DNA of 64,000 bases from Limanda limanda (taxonomy: Eukaryota; Chordata; Actinopteri; Pleuronectiformes; Pleuronectidae). The stretch is from NCBI RefSeq assembly GCF_963576545.1, contig NC_083638.1, positions 26,918,090 through 26,982,089 on the forward strand. Reading direction: 5' to 3'. The first letter of the stretch is position 1. The number at the start of each line of letters is the position of its first letter. Positions 14,304-28,700 of the stretch are shown here, piece after piece. A program made the position numbers and the translations under genes. The notes under the pieces were generated by a model that made no database searches, was not told the DNA's origin, and worked only from the letters and a program-made list of their open reading frames with translations.

Positions 14304-14346
14304 AAATTTCCCACGGGATCCATAAAGTATCTAACTATCTATCTAG
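14304..14346 (+). repeat. non-LTR retrotransposon-like 3' tail
   Basis: AAATTTCCCACGGGATCCAT, then AAAGTATCTAACTATC and further ATCTATCTA units: a tail of the kind found at 3' ends of fish LINE or LINE-driven repeats. Confidence 0.5.
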
Positions 14347-17300
14347 TGGATTTTCTGAGACCAAAGAATTTCTCACAACACAAACTCCAAACACTTGACA
14401 AGAAGATGCACGGATATCAAAAGTTCTGCAGCAAATACAAATCCACACTATTCAAATAATCTTCCTGAGAGTTCTTCAGTTTCAAGTGCAAAAAGAAATG
14501 CTACCAACATACACAGCACAATAAGAAACCCTAATTAAGCTACAGTGTTAATGTTGGATTAATACAATGTTTCTAGAATGAGAGGAACAGGAAACACTGG
14601 GAGCGTCCAGGTTTGCCCACTGGTCGCCTCGGAGCCACATCACTAAACTGGCTAAATAAGTCCATTACGTGGCTTTACGATAAGTTTACCAAGTTAAATA
14701 ATAAACAAAAAATGAATCTTCTTAAATGAACAGGATTACGTGAATATCAAAGCAGTAATATTAAATTGTTATTTACTGCAATTTTTGCTGACATTTTGGC
14801 AATGGTTTGATAATGCTAATTTTTTTCACAAACTGGGAGACAGCATCACTCTCAGAAATTCCTGATTATTTAGACAATTTACAATTCATTTAATATTGAT
14901 TCTATTTCCAGGAGATATAAGTCCTAATAAGAAAAGCTGGTTCAACATGTCACCAGCTTCATGATGTATCAAGGGCGATTGAAGCTATAGCCTCACAGCA
15001 TCAGTGTAGTGATTTGTCACAAGAAGCCTGTCGCCTTGTTATGTCTGAATATTTGTTTACAGGCACTACTCCAGAGGCCACCCATGAATAGACATGGTGG
15101 TTATAAAGCAGCTGTGCCGCCTCTATATGGATGAAAAATAAATGCAAATCGGGTTTATTGCTGAGACGCTTGGTTTCAAAATGATTGAAATTTAACAGAA
15201 AATTACATTTTAAGTCCCTCGCCGTGTTTTCTGTTTTGTTTAATTTAGCTTCCGTGAGCCACATGAGGCTCATGGCTCAGTGCTCACAGAGCCTGCTTCG
15301 GTCTGTGGCTGACAGCAAGGCATCAAAACTGATTCAGCTGACTCCTCACTTCATTTGGTTCAGGCAGACGGAAAGAGATGCGGTACAGAAGGACTGTGCT
15401 TTTGGATGTGTTGCACAGGCTTTTAGAAAAAGCTCCCTGGTGTTTTACCATTAGAAATATTTGCTTTGGGAATGTGGCCTCTAACAGGAGGACACAGCAC
15501 GAGCCCGGGGGCAAAATATGATGACAGACAGATGGCCTGTTGTGGTTTGTGTGTTGGTGTGGAGATACCATAGCTTTAATGGAATTTGATCAGAGGAGAT
15601 GATAAGTGTTCCAGTTAGAGGGTGTCAGGAATAACCAGTGGTGATGCTCACTGTGCTTCTTTGTTAGAGTTGACTTATTACATTACCTTTTAACCAGGGA
15701 ATGTACATCCTCTCCTCAACAAGATTGTCTGTGGCAGCTCTGTTTTCTTGGCTTTTCCCGTTCTGCACTGTAAATCTGCTTTGCACTGAGGTCTGGACAT
15801 TTTACAGAAATGTCCTGGTCTGGTTGTATCTGAGAACGCAAATTTCCGAGTTACTTGCTTCCATTTTCCAGAACATTTTCTGTCAGAACCCTAGTAAAAT
15901 GTCTGGGGAAAGTGAGCTCATGTGATAATACAGCAAGAAAATGTCTAGAAAGTTCCCAGTGAACAAGTAGATGTGTTTATGACGTTTCTAACACGTCAGT
16001 TGCAAAACTGGAGGAATACAAATGTCTTAGTGTGAAAAAGAGGTGCCATACAGCCATATGCAAAGAAGATGAAAAAGATGATGAACTTGGAACAAGATTC
16101 GAGAGCTTTTGGAGACAAGAACAAACAAAAACACATGCTTTCCATAAAACCCAGAATTGGGTTTTATTGTTGTATGTATCCTAGCCTCAATACATTTTCC
16201 GAGGCAGAATCTGTGTTTTTTTGGGGGGGGTTTATACTGACCCCTTTTTTGACTTATTATATAACCTGACCTTCAGGTCTTTTGTAAGAATGGTTGTGTT
16301 CGTCCTTTCGAAACATTTTTAAACAGCCACAGCAACAGCTCACGTGTATCTGAAGCCAAATCCATGAATGTCACCTCCTAAAAGTGGCACATGGCTGTGG
16401 AGGAAACTGAGCGAAGCACTGCCAGGTATCCGGACATGGTTAAGATTCTTCTCAGGGGATGAGATATGAAATATTAACCTTGTTTTCCGTCCTAATTGGC
16501 TGAAGCTTCCGAGAAGGTGAGAGGTGAGGTTGAGAAAGCACTTTGAAGGCGGCAAGAAAGAAAATAGCAGGCAACATTCCTCCTCAGTGGGTTCGCTTAC
16601 GGGAGGATGCTTGGTCCGTGGATACCAGAGGGCACATTTAATGAAATTTTGTTTTTTTCAAGCAGTTCCCACTCTTCATTCATTTGGCTGCTGTAGATAT
16701 TTCAGTATCTCTTTTCCTTCTGTGCCTCCTCCTGTGTCTGGGTACATCCCTGTTAATCCAAAGAAATATACTCGAGGACAAAAATATAAAGGACTGTTGG
16801 ATAATGATAATGTGAAAAATTATGCATGGCAGCAGCAGACTGTTCTATCAAAGTTCCTGTTATTTGTATTACTATCCGATTAAACCCAATTTCCTTGATA
16901 TCCATTGAGTATCAGTGTTTTGGATCTGTTAAAAATAAATACTTACTCATAAGTCAAATACTTAGACAACACCATGCAACTTTCCAACCTTTTCTCTCCC
17001 TCACTGAACAAAATCCCTCCCACACGCACACAAACTGAGCGTAAATGCATCCGCCCACGCACCACTCAGTTCATTTTGTTTTCTTCCCATTCCACGCTCC
17101 AGATTTACTTTTACCACTGCTCTCATTTGTGTACACTTTTAATATCTTTATGTTTCCTGTGTCTGTCTTGTTTGAAATGTTCACCATTGTATTTTGGGCA
17201 GGTGTTTCAGCCGGCTAGTGTTTTTCTACTTAACACAACAGTTAGTATTTCTCCACATTGTCTCTAAAGGGTGTTTTAGTGTCGTTTTATGAAAGAACAG

Positions 17301-17883
17301 AGAAACTAAGCCATGAAAAAAAGTTTCTTTAAATATTTAAACACAGCACCATTTCTGTTACAGCACAGCAGGACAGGAAACACCTTGGCTAGAAGAAAGA
17401 AGATAATTGAAGTAGATGTAATGACTTCAGGTAAATAAGGTCTTAAAGTTGTACATTTAATTAAATTATCTCTCCTTCTTTAGACAAAACCTGCGCCACA
17501 GCAGCCCCAGTTGTTTATTGTCCTTCATGCTGAATTATAACAGGGGGGAAAGAGGGAGACATTAATTAGACAGGGATGTAAGATGTCTCAATGCCAACCA
17601 TTTGTCTTGCAAATGATTACTTGGAGAAAGTATTTTTCTTTGAGATGTGGCTGAAAGCCACAGTATTCTCAGAGGTTTGAACAGGAATGGAAATAATTCA
17701 AAAACTCACAAACCCAAAGCCAATTCTGGTGTAGCCATTGTACCACTCATCTCTCAGGGAAAACAACAAGCAATCAAAGCACATGTTATTTAGTCAGCAC
17801 CATGTATATGTGTAAATGGTTTTAACAAATATCTTTGGCAAGTGATTGAAAACATGCATTTCTGACCTGCTACTGCACATAAG
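14347..17883. other. gene-poor sequence
   Basis: No exon set was found. A T/G-rich run lies at 16218-16232. 15800-15960 shows weak similarity to the MITE-like family seen at 19.5-19.85 kb (AAAATGTCTAGAAAGTTC). Confidence 0.4.
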
Positions 17884-18010
17884 CTGCTTTCAGACCAGCA
17901 ATGAACTGCCTATAATTGGAGGGGCTGTATGTGAGACGGCAAATGGCCAAGTGAGAGGCTCCAGACTTTCTCCTTAGTTGCAGGGTGTGTTGATGTTCCT
18001 AAAAGGTGAC
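17884..18010 (+). repeat. copy of the GGGCTGTATGTGAGA dispersed family
   Basis: GCTGCTTTCAGACCAGCAAT, then GGAGGGGCTGTATGTGAGA (17918-17936). Related fragments are at 6.07 kb and, inverted, 19.77 kb. Confidence 0.5.
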
Positions 18011-19470
18011 AGCTGTAGAAACACGAAGAAATAAAAATTTACCAGGATGAAAAAGTAGTGCCATACACGTAGGAGACACTGATGAATATGTCAAGAAGGC
18101 TCTTGGTGATGAGGGCTAAGGCCAGTGTCAATGTGCTGTAAACAAAGGCAAGTGGTCTCTGCAGTGGAATTCATACAGTACATCCTGCCTGCTACACCAC
18201 ACCTCACCTGAAAGCTGGAGAGGTCTTTGTTATTTCAAACACATCTGATTGGAGAATCACTGGCTGCAATCTTAAAGTGTGAACGGTAAACTCTGGAGAG
18301 AAACCGAACCCAATCGGGAGGACATTCTCTTGAGTTCATGCCTGACAAGAGGCTGTGAAACATCAGCATCTCAACATGGAGAAGATTCTTTTAGTTGCTA
18401 TGCTCCATGTGTGCGGAACAAAGCCTCCGAAATCTGCAGGTCTCAGTTATTTTAAACCAAAACGTTCCTGTTTGTCACTGCCTTTCGCGAAGTCCAATAA
18501 TAACTCACTATTTCTTTTTACATATTCAATGAACTCTTTTAGTTTGTAATTGATGATACCTTTCATACCGTTTCTAACCATTTGTATTTCAAGTATCCAG
18601 TGGGCAGGGCAGCCATGGTCTGTACAAGCTGCTAACACCTGGGCTCAGTGTTACAGGTTATAAGCTCTGGCTGTTGAGGCCACTCTCTCACTTCCCTCTG
18701 AGCAAATGTTGGGTTATGGTGCTCTCATTCTGAATTGTTTTTCCCCCATGTATCTTATTTTCCTGCACTCAGGTCTGTGCACACACTCTAATGCACATCC
18801 TACACTGCTGATTCTACTAACATACACCCTCCATGGATTTAGGGCTTATTTTGCGAATTTAAAACTCAGTTTGTTTAATAAATTGAATTTAACTGTTGGA
18901 ACTGGTTTGTCTACAGCTCTTTATAATGGTCTGATGAGCCGGTTGGTGATTTTATATGATTTTTTAAATTCTTGGTTTTTCTTAATAGCTTTATGCCTTT
19001 ATCCTCTCCAGTGTTGGTCAAAAAAAAAATAGAATAGAATATATATTTTTTTAAACTATGCAGTCAAAAATACTTGGGACTAATGCAGCAGGTCCACAGC
19101 GGATTAAATCAAAAACTTGAGTTTGGCCGACTGAATACGAGAGGCCTCTACTGCAAATAGAGAGATGGTTTTAGCTAATATATTTGGCAAGTTGCAAAAA
19201 AGTAATTTAATCAAACATGGTAAAGCAAAATATGATCTAACTGTCTACTTTGTAAATGATTGGATGCAAAACATTGTCATCCATACAAATTGTAATTGCT
19301 TTAAGCTTCAACATTTAATAAACCACAAATTCACACCTGTGGATTCAGTGTGTAAGTTTGTTTTCTATGGAAAAACTACTTAAAACTATATTCACATATG
19401 ATACATTTTATTCATATTATATTTTCACTTCAAAACTCCTGAACATGTTAAAAGAAAATCAGGTCGTTGT
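18011..19470. other. gene-poor sequence
   Basis: AT-rich with several open frames of 60-110 codons; none shows a domain or splice-consistent partner. Confidence 0.45.
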
Positions 19471-19474
19471 TATT

Positions 19475-19850
19475 GGACATTGTGTGGATTTGTTCTTTCA
19501 CACATGCAGTGCACAAAAGGAGATTGTCTCTCTGAGATCACACAGACTGGATATATTCTGTTTGCTCGAGGAGAGGGGCGGGGCCTGGGTAGAGCGTGCA
19601 GGAGAAAACGTTAACATGCACGTTCACTATGAATTCTCCACTCTCGTCTGTGGACAATGCTGTGGTCACACATCGGCCTTATAAGACATTAAACAAACTT
19701 TTTACTAAGTAACTGGCAGCGTCAAGGCCGTTTAATGTCTGGTTGAAACGGTGGGGACATTTGTGTTCACACATACAGCTCCTCCGGGTAATGTCTAGAA
19801 AAGTTCACGGATGCAGAACATGTGTGAAAGCAGCTTTAGTCACAGAAATG
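19475..19850. repeat. MITE-like element ending GTGTGAAAGCAGCTTTAG
   Basis: The right end GTGTGAAAGCAGCTTTAG (~19832-19849) is the complement of the CTGCTTTCA start seen at 17886. The internal CACACATACAGCTCCTCCGG (19769-19788) is the complement of the motif shared with 6.07 and 17.9 kb. Confidence 0.5.
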
Positions 19851-22800
19851 AAACATCAATTATGCAGGTAGTCTTTCTGCCTCATTACCTGATTCCCAAA
19901 AACCTGCTTCCCTATGGATCAAACTAAATTTTTTGCCAGATTGTGGTTATTTCTAACTTAGATAGTGCTTTCACACTCAGCCTGGAGCTTATTGGTCAAC
20001 AGATACAGCTTCAAATCAAAGCTTTAACATATTTTTAACTGAGGAAGCATTTAAGTCCCTTTTTTCATACCGTTAATTTAATCTTCGTTTTATTTGAACT
20101 GTCTTTTTAACATTTGCAACTATTGCCATCCGTATATGCACACCGTATATATTGTCATTGTTATGTCTCTGACAGTGTTCACTTGTAAACCCCTGCTTGA
20201 AATTGGCTTTTCAGTCATGATTAGAGCGTGGGCATGTCTACAGAGCAGGAAAGCTATAAACATGCTAATCCACTCAGAAACATGGGTAAACACTTGGGTT
20301 GCTTTCTCACAGGGTAGTATACAGTAAGAGTGAGATGTGATGATGTAGAGTTGGCTGCGTGGTGTGCTTGATATTTACAGCCAGGTTTTTCCCTACAGCA
20401 TATTCAATTTCAAATTAGTTTCAAACAAAACAAAGTTGCTCGAAAATAAGTCATACACTCATAAATTAAATAATGAATCCTGCTCTTCATTTTTCGCCTT
20501 CTGTCTGCGTCAGTGTCTATGCCTGTCTCTCTCCGTCTGTCTCTACCTTGGTTCTGTTTTGTCCGTCTGTCTGTCCATCTCCTTCTGGTTGCTGTATTGC
20601 TATGAGCACCAAGTCTGAAATGTTCCTGTTATTGATGCACACCAATGCACAGCCTCTGACAGGAGCAGACAGCATGAAAAGAGAAGCTGCAGAAATAAAT
20701 ACATATGTAATGAGGGAAAAGGGGCCGCCAAATGGCTTGCCAATTTGTGTTGTCAAAGGCTGAGCTGGGTTTTCATTGACGTATAGATCTATAATGGAGC
20801 CACTTAAGACATTTAGAGAGGTCCACATAAAGCATCACACCTTCCCACTAGCACCTTCTCTTCAGAGAGGTACTAAATTAGAGAGGTGCCCAATTTTCCT
20901 TATCATAGAAAATTGTTTTGTCCAAAGGAGACTTGGAGTAATTCCAGCTGTCTTCATGGGGAAAATTACATGCCATTTCTGCCACCGGCTTTGCAAAGGT
21001 AAAAGATACAGGGTGGAGTTGCCAAGTTGAACATTTCGACAGTAATTTCTGGAGTGCTGAGAAGTCAAGCAAATGCACTCACATGGAGTAAGTCGTGCTG
21101 AGATTTTCTGGAGGATCACAGATCATTACTGCTACAAATATCTGCAAATATCGTTACGTCTTAATCTCAGCCAGGCTAGGTAATTTTGTTTATGTACCCA
21201 TGAGAAAGAAATGGCACTTGTGCACCTGTATTAATAGTTGGTCTAATACAAATGACTCAACTATTTTACGCAGCACTGGAGAAAACTTATTACAGCTTAT
21301 TACAAGTTGGTGCACTGCAAAGACGTGGAGACATAGCACTATAGGAAACTTACTTTGAAAAGCGAGACAGTGAGAATCAACAATATGAGAAAGTTTTCAT
21401 TAACATTTAATATAAAAAAAATAGATACACTATGAAAAGAAAATGTTCAATATAATATGTTTTATTACAATTTTTTTTTTTTTCTTTAAAGTTTTTATTG
21501 ACAAGTATAAGGTGGAATTTCTGGTGTTCTTTGACCAAGACATGCACAGACCTTTCAGCAACCAAGTACGGACAAGTGAACCGGACTAGGACTCATTTGA
21601 CACAGGAGGAAATAAGACTGAATATTAAGGTAGGATCGAATAACTTTCATGTAATGATGAAACAATCCCAAACAGGGCTTCTTCATTTCAAGCATCCTGA
21701 ACTGAACTCATAAACTATAGATGTGCTTTTGTGTCAAAAAGTTGCATATAGAAGTAGAAGAGTAGATGTTTCAGTGAGAACAACTCTTTACAAAAGATGT
21801 GATATGAAGCACAAACCTGTAGATAAAGTAATTTGTTTGCTTTACCAGATACAGTAAAAACTATTGATCTGTCAGTTTTTGGACATAATTTTCCCTTTGC
21901 TGAAATCCTATTACGTAAGCTTTTAGAATGGTAAAAATCTTTTTGCCTGAATTATGGAGAAGTGTAAACAAATGAGAAAATGGGCACCATTTAATCCAGA
22001 GCGAAGCACCTATTTGTGCATGCTTGTTGATTATTTGAGAGCTTACAACTTGTAATGAAGGCAAACAAGCATGGCCTAGAGCAGGGCTAGACAGCCTCCA
22101 GGCCCTCAATTAAACAGGACAATTAAATACTAAAAACCCAACACAGAAATACAAATAGGGGGAATGCCTGTGAGGTTACAGTCAGGGTGAAGGAAATACA
22201 CACATAGCTGTTTAGTGTCTGACAAGAATCATGGCCACTGTCAAGTAAAGAGAAGTCAAAGAGAAACCGGTCTGTCTAGTTTGCAGGGACAAGGTTGCAT
22301 TGATGAAAAAGGCCGATCTGTAGCTCATTACAGCTGGAAACATCCAGCTACACTGGAACTGTTGCAAGGACAAATACTCTTGGATAAATCAACACTCTTT
22401 GGCTAAGTTTGGGTCCAATGAGGAGCTTTAATTTAACCCCACTCTGACAGAGTCAAGTTTCGTGGTAAGTGCTTTGTAGCTACTACAGAGCTGTTTGAAC
22501 TGGTCAAAATTAAAATATTTTTACAGGGTCTTTCACAAAGAACTGTTGCCGATATGGCACTAGAAAAACACTGATGGACACCGACATGAAGTGTGTAGGT
22601 AAGATCATCATCACTATCACTTGACATCAGACACATAGAGAATCAGTTCTGTCCATCATATTAGAGGTTAGTGTTATGTGTGTCCAATGATTTAGGATGT
22701 TTTAAAAATTGTAATAGTATTTGATAGGAGGCTCCCTGACCCCGAGGCTGCTCTCTACAGAGGATGTGAAATGGGGAGAAATAGGTGAAGGTCACCAAAT

Positions 22801-24264
22801 AACCAAACAATTACAGCAATGTAAATATAACTCCTGCCCTCAGGGACACTGGACTGAACTGAATGTTAATCATGTCCTTGGCGGAACCTGCATCCTGGCT
22901 GGAATTTTTTTTCTTCCAAATTCAATTATTTTATTGGCATGAATGTTGAATGGAAACAACACACCACTGCCCATGTGGTTAAGATAAACATAGAGTTGCA
23001 CTTATTGTTCAAGGCTCTTGCACTATTATGTTGTAGGCATGCTTTGCTACATTTCCCATGGAGGGTTGTTGGTAAAACAGGAGCTCACCTCTCTATTGAG
23101 CCAAATGACATTAGCCTGGAGAACAAATGGCTCAGAGATGCATGAGTTGGATTTGGCTGAGGAGGATTTGGGTGTAAGGTACTTGAGGACATCTATTGTA
23201 TATCCACTGTATCTGTTTGCTGGCCTCTGAGGTGACTGACAGACAACAAATCCAACAAACTGAAGGCATTTAGTCTCAGTAGAAATTTCCATAACAAAAC
23301 CCATCTCTTACATCAGAGTGAAAAGACGCGTTACTGCGCATGCATGAATGCTACAGGCATGTTTACTGCTGCGCTAAATTCAGTGGTGGAAATTGTTGCA
23401 AGACAGTTTTTTTCATTATTTATTATCATTATTTGTCCCAGGCTATTTCCACAAATCAGTTTTCAAACTTACAAAACTCTGTTTGACTATTAACAGACAA
23501 CTAGTTGAATTCACAGCTTGAATACAACAGTTACAACATCTGTACAATATGATTCTTATAACCAAACACATGTCAATTCATTGAGCAGCGATTCGCCAAG
23601 ACACAAAGTGAATTGCCAACACCACCAGAGGAAAAGAGAAATGAATAAGAAAGTATAATTCTGCCCAATTTCCGTCAAATATTTACTTGAGATCAACTAC
23701 TACATGAAATCACTAGATTAAACATTTACACTTATAAAATCACCTAACGGTCAAAACAAGATTATCATATCTCTTTTGTTAATCTTTTGCTCTGCAGTTT
23801 TTAAACCAAAACACTACATTTTATTCTCCCAGCATCCCACGTTTTAACAGGATTCAAGCTTAACCATATTATTTCTTTACTGGTGGATTATTTTATTCAC
23901 TGACCGTTTGTTTAAATTCCTCCAACCGTCACATGAAGACAATATTTTTGTTCACAACTACTTAATAAGTTATTTACCACTGCTTCCAGACATAAACAGC
24001 CACATTTCATATTCATGTTGGTAAGTATAGAGTTGATTGTATATCATAATTGCAAATATAGTGTCTCTGTATTAGACACTGTCTGGCAACAGTGACTGAT
24101 GGCATGGGGTCTTTGGGAAGGGTCCACTGGAGCCATGCTGGGTAAGAGGGGCAGCCTCGCCGTTTCATCAGCCTGACATCTGAGAAAATGTTGATTTATT
24201 TATTTTGCAACAAGGACCTGTGCGTCCCCTCTAACAGCCTCGTTTTGTTCAAGCTGTTGTTGGA
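19851..24264. other. gene-poor sequence
   Basis: No gene was recognised. 20500-20580 is a CTGTCTGT-rich patch; 21470-21485 is a T run; 22922-22944 (TTTTATTGGCATGAATGTTGA) resembles the repeat at 24.85 kb. Confidence 0.45.
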
Positions 24265-24278
24265 GTTGCCAGGGCAAC
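24265..24278. promoter_or_regulatory. palindromic RFX X-box-like site
   Basis: GTTGCCAGGGCAAC fits the RFX X-box (two GTTGCC half-sites in inverted order with a 2-bp spacer). RFX factors drive ciliary and other genes in animals. No gene start is visible nearby, so a function is only inferred. Confidence 0.4.
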
Positions 24279-24844
24279 AAGCACCATGATCTCTGATCGA
24301 TGAACCACAATCTCAACCTGAGCATCAGGAAGTAGCTGGTGTTTATACGCACCCGCAAAGATTCTTTGCTCCTGCACTTATCTGCCTACAGCTGCTGCCC
24401 ATCCTGGGAATTCAAATTACGTGTTGTTTTTTGGAGCAAATGGTAATTTCTCAGAACGAATACAGTGAGCGAGTCTGCGCATTTTAAGCTTGTAGATAAT
24501 CAGTAAATCAGAGATACATTATACAGTTTTTACACTGTAGCACGGTCCGTCTGGAGATTTGACTGTGCATGGTTTACAAACAGCCTGCACTTTGCTTCAG
24601 TGGAGAGCGAATCCGATCCCTGAGGACGGGGGGGAAAGACAAATCTCACACACACACCAAGTTCATATTTTCGGCTGTGCAAGTGTACCTTACATGATTT
24701 CTTTTCCATTCCAGTAGCTTGGAGGCAGGTAAAATAGAAAACCCCCACCAAGCAGCATTTCCTGTTGACGGTATTAGCATCCCCCTTCGATCCTTCACCC
24801 ACCCACAGCCCCCACCTCTCTCTTTCTGGCTGTCTGATTAATTC

Positions 24845-24990
24845 AATTCACTAGGCTTTATTGGCATGAATGTCAGGTGAACAATACTGCCAAAGCAGCA
24901 AGGATGATACTATTCAATAGTAGCACAGGAGAAGGAAAAATAGGACCATAATTCATCCAGTAAAATAAATAAATAGATTAAAAAGAAAAA
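24845..24990 (+). repeat. interspersed repeat (GGCTTTATTGGCATGAATGT)
   Basis: Wording recalled from fish introns, ending in an A-rich tail (AAATAAATAAATAG…AAAAAGAAAAAAAA, 24962-24992), which suggests a retroposed element. Confidence 0.45.
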
Positions 24991-24992
24991 AA

Positions 24993-27900
24993 ACTGTCCC
25001 TTGCTCTCTTTCTCTCTCTTGTCTTCTGTCTCTTCAGAAGCATTGCAGCTTCCCCAGAAAGCCATGCAACAATGTTCACTGACGGAATATCACGCTAGTG
25101 CCCTCATCAATCGGAGAGACGCTGTCAACACTTACACACACACACACAGACACGTGACCACTCACACGCCTTGTGATGTGTCCACATGCTTGACACCACA
25201 GCCCTGTTACCCCAGTGGAGCAAAGAGGGCAGTGCAGGGAGTGTTACAGGAGATCCGGGACCAAACTCTCTTTATTCATTCCCTCAGCCTGGCGGTGAAG
25301 CCCCGGACGCAGGTTAGAATCCCTGCCTTCCACTCTGCATGTATTCCTCCTCTTCCGTCTCCCTTTCTGACAAATCTGTGCATTGAGCACGCAACCTCCC
25401 AACTCCACCACAACACTAATGGAAGCAGAGGCCTTTATCCGGCCGGGGAACAGGATTTCATCTACAGAGCTGCCCCCCGGCTACGGTACACACAGAGGCA
25501 TACATTACATTAAGCCGCACCAATACTCTCAGAGAAAAGGAAACAGGATTACATTTAAAGGTAGCTCACACGAATACAATGTGAAGCAGTGACTGTGCCT
25601 TTGTTTGTCTCTCCTCCTGCCATGTTATGCCACATCTTGAATATTGAAATTAATAACAAAAAACACGATTTGCATTACGGTGGTCACTCACCGAAAAAAT
25701 ATGTTTGTACATAATGAGCAGAGACACAGCAAAGCATCAGTGTGTACAACACACAGCAATATGTCACAAGTTGCATTCAAATCTAGACGTGCTGGGCTAA
25801 AAATGATTGGCTCTTTAATTAATTGCATTATCATCAGCAAACACAGTGATTTTCTCCAAGCTGTGAAAGCTCCTGAGAGAAGACAGATATAATGTAGTGG
25901 AGGCCACAATCCACTCAGCCACTGCAGGAGGACATCAACAGGATGCCAAAGGCTGCCACATAGTCACAGTGCCCCCTACTGGCCGACACTGTATCAACAT
26001 CCTGGGAAATCAGAGTCCTTGGTACCAGATCCAGCAGGAAAAAGGCGAGGGGAGGGCATATGTGCACACAGCAATGGTACACTCAAAGAATGGCATCCCC
26101 TCTAAATATGAAAAGGATTTTCCACCAAGTGTTTGGCAGTCCGTGCAGAGCTCATGCATACTCAATTTCAGGGTTGCATTTGATAGAAAACAGCTTTACA
26201 TGATAGTGGGACGTGAATGTGTACAACTGAGATGGGAAATATTCAGCCTCCAGCCTCCCATGTAAAGCATTTGTAGGATGCCAAGCGGAGGCTCAGGAAT
26301 ACAGCGAGAGTGTATCCATGTTTGCACCACAAAGGTTCAGAGGTTTACACACCAACAGAGAGATGTGGGTATTAGTATAGCCCCAGCGTTTTCATACTGA
26401 ATCTACATATTCAAATTTATTTCTACGTTCTTTTACTCAACTTGATCAAAATATTCCATTATGCATTAAACCAGATTTATACAATATTTTCTTTCATTAA
26501 GCTGAACAGCTAAGAGACTTTGCTTACAGGTCATGTGGAGAAAAAAGCTGAGGCAGATCCATTACACACTGAATAATGAACAACTGTTGGGAAACTGTGA
26601 TGAGGTTTAAGTGGAATATCGGGACATTTTGGGATTCACAGCTGGAAGCTACTATTGTATAAAACATGGTTGTGTTGGCTGTCGAGAAACCAAAACATGA
26701 GAAATCCGTAAGGAATTCAGAGTCAAAGACAGAGCACAAGCTCAGCAGTGAAATGAATGTCATTATGCTGTGATCTGAGGCACTGCGTGTGGAGCGTCAC
26801 ATCACTGTCCTGGATCATTTACTGCTGTACAGTGTTAACAGTGATTAAAGGTGATTTCTCCTTTAAACTCTGTTTGTAACACAGCCACTGTCCACACCAA
26901 TAATACTACTACAAACAGGCTACTTGTGCCGAAGCAATGATGTTTGTTGGGAAACAGCAGCAGCAGCAGAATGGGCATATGGGCTGAACTGAGCATATGC
27001 TCCCAGTGTTCATGCTTGAGTCTGTCTCGACAAATATGGCAGACCCAGGCCAACATCCCCGGGCGAAAGGTCTGCTCCTTGCCTCTCGCAGACTGCTACC
27101 AAGTGTTAAGAGTGTGCATTGCAATCACATCCAATAGGAGGGAGGATGCTAGAAACACAACGGTTACTGTTAATTAAAAAAACTGTTAATTATGCAGAAT
27201 TTGTCTGACTTACTGTTGAGCTGCTTTAAACAACAGAATGCATTTATCTACAGTAATATTACATTTTTTACTCAAAGCTTTGTGTATCTCACACTTCTGA
27301 GTCCATTTATATAGTGTGGCGTTTCTTGAAAGGTGCTACATGCAGCTGTGGCAGTCTGTGTGTGTGTTTATAGTGCACTCTAACTGCAGATATCTACAAT
27401 CACAATAAAGTACTTTATTTCTTTAAATTTCAGGGAAAGTAAAAAAAAAAGGTGTGTTTTGGACTTGTGTTGGTCCATTTATTATCCACTGGTTGTTAAG
27501 TTTGTCAGAAGCAGTAACCCTGTTACAGTCATCAAAATTTCATTGACGTGAAACCTTTAATATTAATAACACAATTATATAAGTTTGGCATTTGATTTTA
27601 TTGTTGCCCTCAAAAGAATATAGCCTACATGGAGAAAGATTAGAAATGTACAAAGCATTTGCTTTCATTCCTTCTACTGAACTGTATGACCTTAAATTAA
27701 TCTGAGATAGATAGCATTCTATTGTCCTTGCTGGCAGTCCCTCAAACGGTTGTAGTATTTTCCCAGTGGTGATGCAGTTTTAATTTTCCAAATTGGAATT
27801 CATCTGTGTTATAGAAGTTGTTACAACTACTGTTCGATTTATCACCTTAAATCCGTCAGGTTCAAAGTGTGTTTTTACAAGAACTCCTTAAAAACAACCA

Positions 27901-28412
27901 AATTCAACTAAATAATAGCTTTAAGAAAACAATAGGACAATGCCTGCAGAAAAAAGACCAGCTTTCTCTGCACATTGTGCTGCACAATGGCTCTTTAAAC
28001 TAGTTCCTTTTTATCTGACAACAACTCCTGTGAAACCAACAAAGCTCCCAACATCTATCAATAACTCCTCCATTCTCCTTTTCCTCCTCCTTCTCCCCGG
28101 CTGAGAGAGGAGCTGTGCCTCTGCTCTCGATGCTGGTTCCAGTCAGCAGGTTCACATGGACGCCATCCAACTTCCCTGCAGTCTGCGGGGGAACAGAAGG
28201 TCTCTGCAGTAATCTGTTGCCATTTCCTTTACAACTCGGCAATTAACTTCACCTGGTGACAAAACAAAGATTATTCTCAATGTAATCCAAACAGCAAATG
28301 ATTTCCGTTTTGTTAAAAGACACCCACACGGGCCCCCATGGGAATTCAAATGACAAGTAATTGAAGTTTAATGGGTCTCAGTGGCAATAACAAGCAGTAA
28401 TGAATATTAATA
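24993..28412. other. gene-poor sequence
   Basis: A 170-codon open frame at 25001-25513 looks like low-complexity and CA-repeat reading with no domain. An (AC)n patch lies at 25134-25150. No splice-consistent exon was found. Confidence 0.45.
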
Positions 28413-28700
28413 TTTTAAAGGACCAGTGTGTACAATGTAGGGGGATGTATTGGAAGCAATGGGATATTCCTAATTATGTTTTCCACAGTGTACAATCACC
28501 TTAAACTCGGAATCGCTGCGTTTCGTTACCGGAGCTGAGGAGCGTGTCCTCTTCCACAGAGCCGAGCACGATGCATCACCATGTTTCTAATGTAGAACAG
28601 AACCAAAACAAAACTCTTGAGCGCCGACGTGGGTTCTCGTGAAGGCTCTGCAGGGGAGGACTGATGGGAGGAGTAGTCAGTCGGTTGCATGTACCCCCTT
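28413..28700 (+). mobile_element. percomorph-type MITE (AAAGGACCAGTGTGTACAATG), 3' truncated
   Basis: The start TTTTAAAGGACCAGTGTGTA, the middle AGCGTGTCCTCTTCCACAGA and the CACCATGTTTCTAATGTAGA part match a very common percomorph repeat as I remember it. The far end with the inverted TAAATTCTACACACTG is missing, so this copy is truncated or internally rearranged. Confidence 0.65.

Noticed and set aside
25001..25513. 170-codon plus-strand open frame
   Set aside because: Crosses a CA microsatellite; no family motif or splice support.
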